In this document: positions 16,689 through 16,829 of the stretch, piece after piece
Layout: each line of letters starts with the position of its first letter
How positions within the stretch are numbered: position 1 is the first letter of the stretch
Assembly (NCBI GenBank): GCA_003661185.1
Contig: QMVQ01000011.1
Span: forward strand, 1-16,829
DNA length: 16,829 nucleotides
Direction: 5' to 3'
Origin: Candidatus Alkanophagales archaeon
Lineage (GTDB): Archaea; Halobacteriota; Syntropharchaeia; Alkanophagales; B39-G2
Notes under the pieces: generated by a model
Seen by the model: only the letters and a program-made list of their open reading frames with translations
Databases searched by the model: none
What the model was told of the DNA's origin: nothing
Program-made: the position numbers and the translations under genes

Positions 16689-16829
16689 TTAGGAATTGCT
16701 CCTCCTTATAAGCAGCAGAAATACTGCGCTAAGCGTCAGCAATGACGGGAGCAGCGGCGTTGGGTATTCAGGGACGGAGCATGTCTGCCAGAAATATGCA
16801 AGGATGTTGTCCAGAAGCTCCTCGTTGTC
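16689..16829 (-). CDS. C-terminus of a surface protein with PEF-CTERM-like sorting signal (partial)
   Basis: Only the last 46 codons are inside the window; the gene continues beyond the right edge. The tail has the three parts of an archaeosortase recognition signal: the motif VPEYPTPLLP, a hydrophobic span LLTLSAVFLLLI, and a final basic cluster RRSNS before TAA. This resembles PEF-CTERM signals, which are cleaved and lipid-anchored by archaeosortases, with Tyr in place of Phe in the motif. The body of the protein and the cognate sortase are not visible, so its function is unknown. Confidence 0.7.
   Translation of the reverse strand, partial: DNEELLDNILAYFWQTCSVPEYPTPLLPSLLTLSAVFLLLIRRSNS

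Overview
The window looks like the chromosome of a euryarchaeon that uses coenzyme F420 and probably a carbon monoxide dehydrogenase (CODH), as methanogens, ANME-type methane oxidisers and Archaeoglobus-like relatives do. Seen in sequence: CofH (FO synthase subunit), archaeal-type riboflavin synthase, a DUF373 protein, eL40, an archaeal NFACT/RqcH protein, a CooC-like nickel ATPase, TATA/BRE-type promoters, frequent GTG/TTG starts and a tRNA without encoded CCA. The exact lineage cannot be fixed by eye.

Layout. 1-540 is a decayed IS200/IS605-like right end: probable tnpB debris followed by a structured, omegaRNA-like segment. 559-2586 (-) is an orphan membrane GAF-PAS histidine kinase. 2782-3198 (+) is a zinc-finger/HTH transposase N-terminus cut off where the DDE domain should begin. 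3202-3954 (-) is tRNA-Val(CAC) followed by pcm. 4008-4304 (-) is a small TRASH-like metal-binding protein, and 4357-6387 (-) is RqcH. 6461-6787 (+) is a broken staphylococcal-nuclease-like gene. 6788-8604 (-) is a coupled MoxR-CooC pair. 8616-8845 is a second, solitary copy of the omegaRNA-like element, sitting between that pair and eL40 (8842-8991, -). 9026-10123 (-) is cofH, divergent from purL (10165-12552, +). 12571-14536 (-) is a CARDB-like surface lipoprotein with a Yip1 membrane protein. 14590-16604 (-) is a compact DUF373-ribC-ribH operon. The right edge (16689-16829, -) carries the C-terminus of a surface protein with a PEF-CTERM-like sorting signal.

How the genes fit together. ribC and ribH make riboflavin, and cofH makes the FO chromophore of F420; both branches draw on 5-amino-6-ribitylaminouracil. 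CooC and the cysteine-containing MoxR ATPase are translationally coupled and are a plausible metal-centre maturation pair. RqcH and Pcm act in protein quality control. The most notable signals are the two omegaRNA-like elements with compensatory stem changes and no intact tnpB, one of which appears to supply the moxR leader and promoter, and a perfect inverted repeat overlapping the promoter of the riboflavin operon.
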